64,000 nt of DNA from Affinundibacterium baiyunense (GTDB lineage Bacteria; Pseudomonadota; Gammaproteobacteria; Burkholderiales; Burkholderiaceae_D): the NCBI RefSeq assembly GCF_018139645.1, contig NZ_JAGSPM010000011.1, positions 62,001-126,000 on the forward strand. Reading direction: 5' to 3'. A program made the translations under genes and the position numbers. Positions within the stretch are counted from its first letter, which is position 1, and every line of letters starts with the position of its first letter. Below, piece after piece: positions 62,317-64,000 of the stretch. The notes below the pieces were generated by a model. That model was not told the origin of the DNA, ran no database searches, and worked only from the letters and a program-made list of their open reading frames with translations.

Positions 62317-63387
62317 TTATTTCGATGGCAATGCGTGTTCCAAAATCGCGCTTGCTTTATCAAAATCATATTCGCGCATGGCGTTATCCAGTTCTTTGAA
62401 AGCGATTGCCTCCATTTTTTCTTCAAATAATAAGCGGTAGGTCTGAAATAGCTCACTTGCATCGCTGTCTGCGCGCAGTAATAGCAATTGCAGTTCTTTT
62501 GTGATTTCTACGATGTCCGCTTGGATTATTGAATTTGTAGTATGTGCTTGCGGATTGTTGTGTTCCCGATGTACTAAATAATTATTGATTTCACTGATAC
62601 ATAGATCGAGCAATTGTGTGATCTGTTTCAACGCAGTTTCTATTAATATCACATCTTGTTTTACATCCATTCTCTTTAATTCTTGCTCAAATATTGCTAG
62701 TTTTTGAGCCAGCTGTGAGGCGCCAATTGTGCCACTCATTCCTTTTACGGTATGTATTAAGCGTTTGAATTCTTCTTGTGCATATTCCGCATCGCTGGTT
62801 GCGCTAAAGTGCAGCAGCGTCGCTGGTTGCGATCGCGTGAAACTTTGTAGTAGTTGATGATACAGCGAGTGATTTCCACCGCAGAGTTCCAAACCAAGTT
62901 GTGTATCGATATGGATGAGCTTGGGTAGCACAGTGGGTTGCGTCTGCAGATTGTCATACAAATTCACTGGCGTTGCGACTGTATATTGGTTTGGTTTATA
63001 GGACAAAAATTTTTCTAGCGTGGCAAATAGCACGGACGGCTCGAATGGTTTGCTGATGAAGTCTTGCATGCCATTTTTTTTGCATTCCAGTTTGCTCTCG
63101 TCAGAAGTGTGCGCTGTTAAAGCAAGGATAGGGATAGCATCAAATTCAGCCTTCTGTCGAATCGCAATAGTGGCTCGATGTCCATCCATGATGGGCATTT
63201 CTAAATCCATCAAAATCAGATGAAAATGCTCAACTGGATTGACTTCGAGTTCGTCGATTAATTGTTGGCCGTTTTCTGTTGCGATAACCTCATAGCCGTG
63301 TTGAGTCAAAACCTCAACCGTAATTTCTCGATTGAAGTCATTGTCCTCAGCTAACAGTATGCGAATGGTTTTTTGATCAGCGTTCAA
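62317..63387 (-). CDS. Receiver-HPt response regulator
   Basis: 356 residues. A receiver domain (~8-130) with intact AEDN, phospho-Asp in LILMDLEMPIMDG, and Lys in FISKPF, then a linker and an HPt domain (~180-270) with the phospho-His in LIHTVKGMSGTIGASQL. It looks like the detached C-terminal part of a hybrid sensor kinase; no kinase gene is in the window. The start is TTG 63387 without a clear ribosome site, so the true start is uncertain. Confidence 0.85.
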   Translation of the reverse strand: MNADQKTIRILLAEDNDFNREITVEVLTQHGYEVIATENGQQLIDELEVNPVEHFHLILMDLEMPIMDGHRATIAIRQKAEFDAIPILALTAHTSDESKLECKKNGMQDFISKPFEPSVLFATLEKFLSYKPNQYTVATPVNLYDNLQTQPTVLPKLIHIDTQLGLELCGGNHSLYHQLLQSFTRSQPATLLHFSATSDAEYAQEEFKRLIHTVKGMSGTIGASQLAQKLAIFEQELKRMDVKQDVILIETALKQITQLLDLCISEINNYLVHREHNNPQAHTTNSIIQADIVEITKELQLLLLRADSDASELFQTYRLLFEEKMEAIAFKELDNAMREYDFDKASAILEHALPSK

Positions 63388-63694
63388 TTGAAGAAATCGG
63401 AATAAGCGGTTTGGTATTGTTTGATATTAACAGTTGTTAAGTCGAATCTTGTCACGTCATATTAAATTTTTTGCGTTATGACAATTTGAGATGTCGATTT
63501 TTGTCGAACTCATTCAGTAGGGATGCAAGTGCTACTAACAAAATAATGTGGAATGCGTAATTAAATATCAATTAAATGTTGTATTGTCGATTTCCAATTT
63601 CTGAAATTCACTTGTCCTTGTCACGATCAATGCATTTCTACGTTCTTTCAAGCTAGAATCGAAGCCGAGTTCATCATCTTCGATCCAAGTGACT
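63388..63694. other. Divergent spacer before the last gene
   Basis: 307 bp, AT-rich, with no supported gene. The frame of the REC-HPt gene stays open ~40 bp upstream of its TTG but then meets a stop, so no kinase domain is fused. The promoters of both flanking genes should be here; none could be assigned with confidence. Confidence 0.4.
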
Positions 63695-64000
63695 ATGCAC
63701 GAAACTTTTACTAGCACAGAGAACAATTGGCTTCTACGCACCTTAGATGGGCTCGATATTCTGCGGGATTCTGTTCCAAACGGATGTGCGATTTCAGAGC
63801 AAATGCGCCAAGAAAGTCTGATCAGTAACGATGTATTGTTGCACGCGGCGGCCGAAGCGTTGTTGGCTTTTGCTGATTACTTTCAAAACAATTTGCCGCA
63901 AGCGGTATCGTCTTTTAAACGCCTATCGGCGACGTTTCATCAATTAGATAGTTCCGAGGGAGTTTTTCTTGCCAATACTGGGTTGGTGATTGTGTATCGC
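63695..64000 (+). CDS. Unidentified protein, N-terminal 102 residues
   Basis: An open frame from ATG 63695 (MHETFTSTENNWLLRTLDGLD) runs off the right edge. It has no signal peptide. The visible part is helical (VLLHAAAEALLAFADYFQNNLPQAVSSFKRLSATFHQLDSSEGVFLANTGLVIVY), with the Ala/Leu spacing of TPR-like helical hairpins. Such N-termini occur in TPR-GGDEF or TPR-kinase signalling proteins, and it is divergent from a REC-HPt gene, but the product cannot be named. Confidence 0.6.
   Translation, partial: MHETFTSTENNWLLRTLDGLDILRDSVPNGCAISEQMRQESLISNDVLLHAAAEALLAFADYFQNNLPQAVSSFKRLSATFHQLDSSEGVFLANTGLVIVYR

Noticed and set aside
42654-63387. Possible horizontally acquired island because of signalling genes
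   Set aside because: Codon use and base composition look uniform by eye, gene orders such as yicC-gmk-rpoZ-spoT and rph-rdgB-hemW are core, and no integrase, tRNA-proximal direct repeats or transposase is visible.
1-64000. CRISPR arrays, prophage or transposase genes
   Set aside because: No regularly spaced direct repeats and no phage or transposase-like protein was found anywhere in the window.

Overview
The window looks like chromosomal DNA from a motile, aerobic betaproteobacterium of the order Burkholderiales, most like Oxalobacteraceae (Undibacterium or relatives). This is inferred from gene order (thrS-infC-rpmI-rplT-pheS-pheT-ihfA-merR), the split flagellar operons fliE / fliFGHIJK / fliLMNOPQR, an intracellular PHB depolymerase and protein similarity recalled from memory. 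By eye the DNA is moderately AT-rich; I did not count it. No prophage, insertion sequence, CRISPR array or rRNA operon was seen.

Layout. 1-4280: start of an exported protein, an S41 lipoprotein protease, tag, a spermidine-synthase-like protein and a cation-diffusion exporter. 4443-13125: tRNA-Val, a Thr-rich leader ORF with two terminators, then the translation block thrS, infC (apparent AUA start), rpmI, rplT, pheS, pheT, ihfA and a MerR regulator. Two copies of an inverted-repeat-bounded intergenic element lie in this block. 13127-34117: nnr and a large flagellar region on the minus strand (fliR to fliL, fliK to fliF), divergent fliE, a PilZ brake, an FlhB C-terminal paralog, a second hook-length-type protein, fliT, fliS, fliD, flaG and fliC. 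Clear sigma-28 promoters precede fliC and fliD.

34514-42467: divergent from fliC, a tightly packed plus-strand operon encodes a TPR glycosyltransferase of the SPINDLY/OGT type plus CDP-sugar synthesis and tailoring enzymes (RfbF, RfbG, RmlC-like, C-methyltransferase type, acetyltransferase, SDR, CmcI-type methyltransferase). I read it as a flagellin glycosylation module making an unusual branched 6-deoxy sugar.

42654-64000: a diguanylate cyclase, a response regulator lacking the phospho-acceptor Asp, greB, the operon yicC-gmk-rpoZ-spoT, a Ser/Thr kinase and PP2C phosphatase pair leading into rph-rdgB-hemW, an EAL-like/HDOD protein overlapping a PAS-GGDEF-EAL protein, tRNA-Ser, a patatin lipoprotein, an NlpC/P60 hydrolase, PhaZ, a REC-HPt protein and the start of an unidentified gene.

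Themes: motility and its control by c-di-GMP (one GGDEF, one GGDEF-EAL, one degenerate EAL-HDOD, one PilZ protein), and translation or stringent-response control. The observations most worth testing are the candidate thrS attenuator (4595-4714), the flagellin-glycan operon, the repeat pair, the AUA start of infC, and the C33 tRNA-Val.
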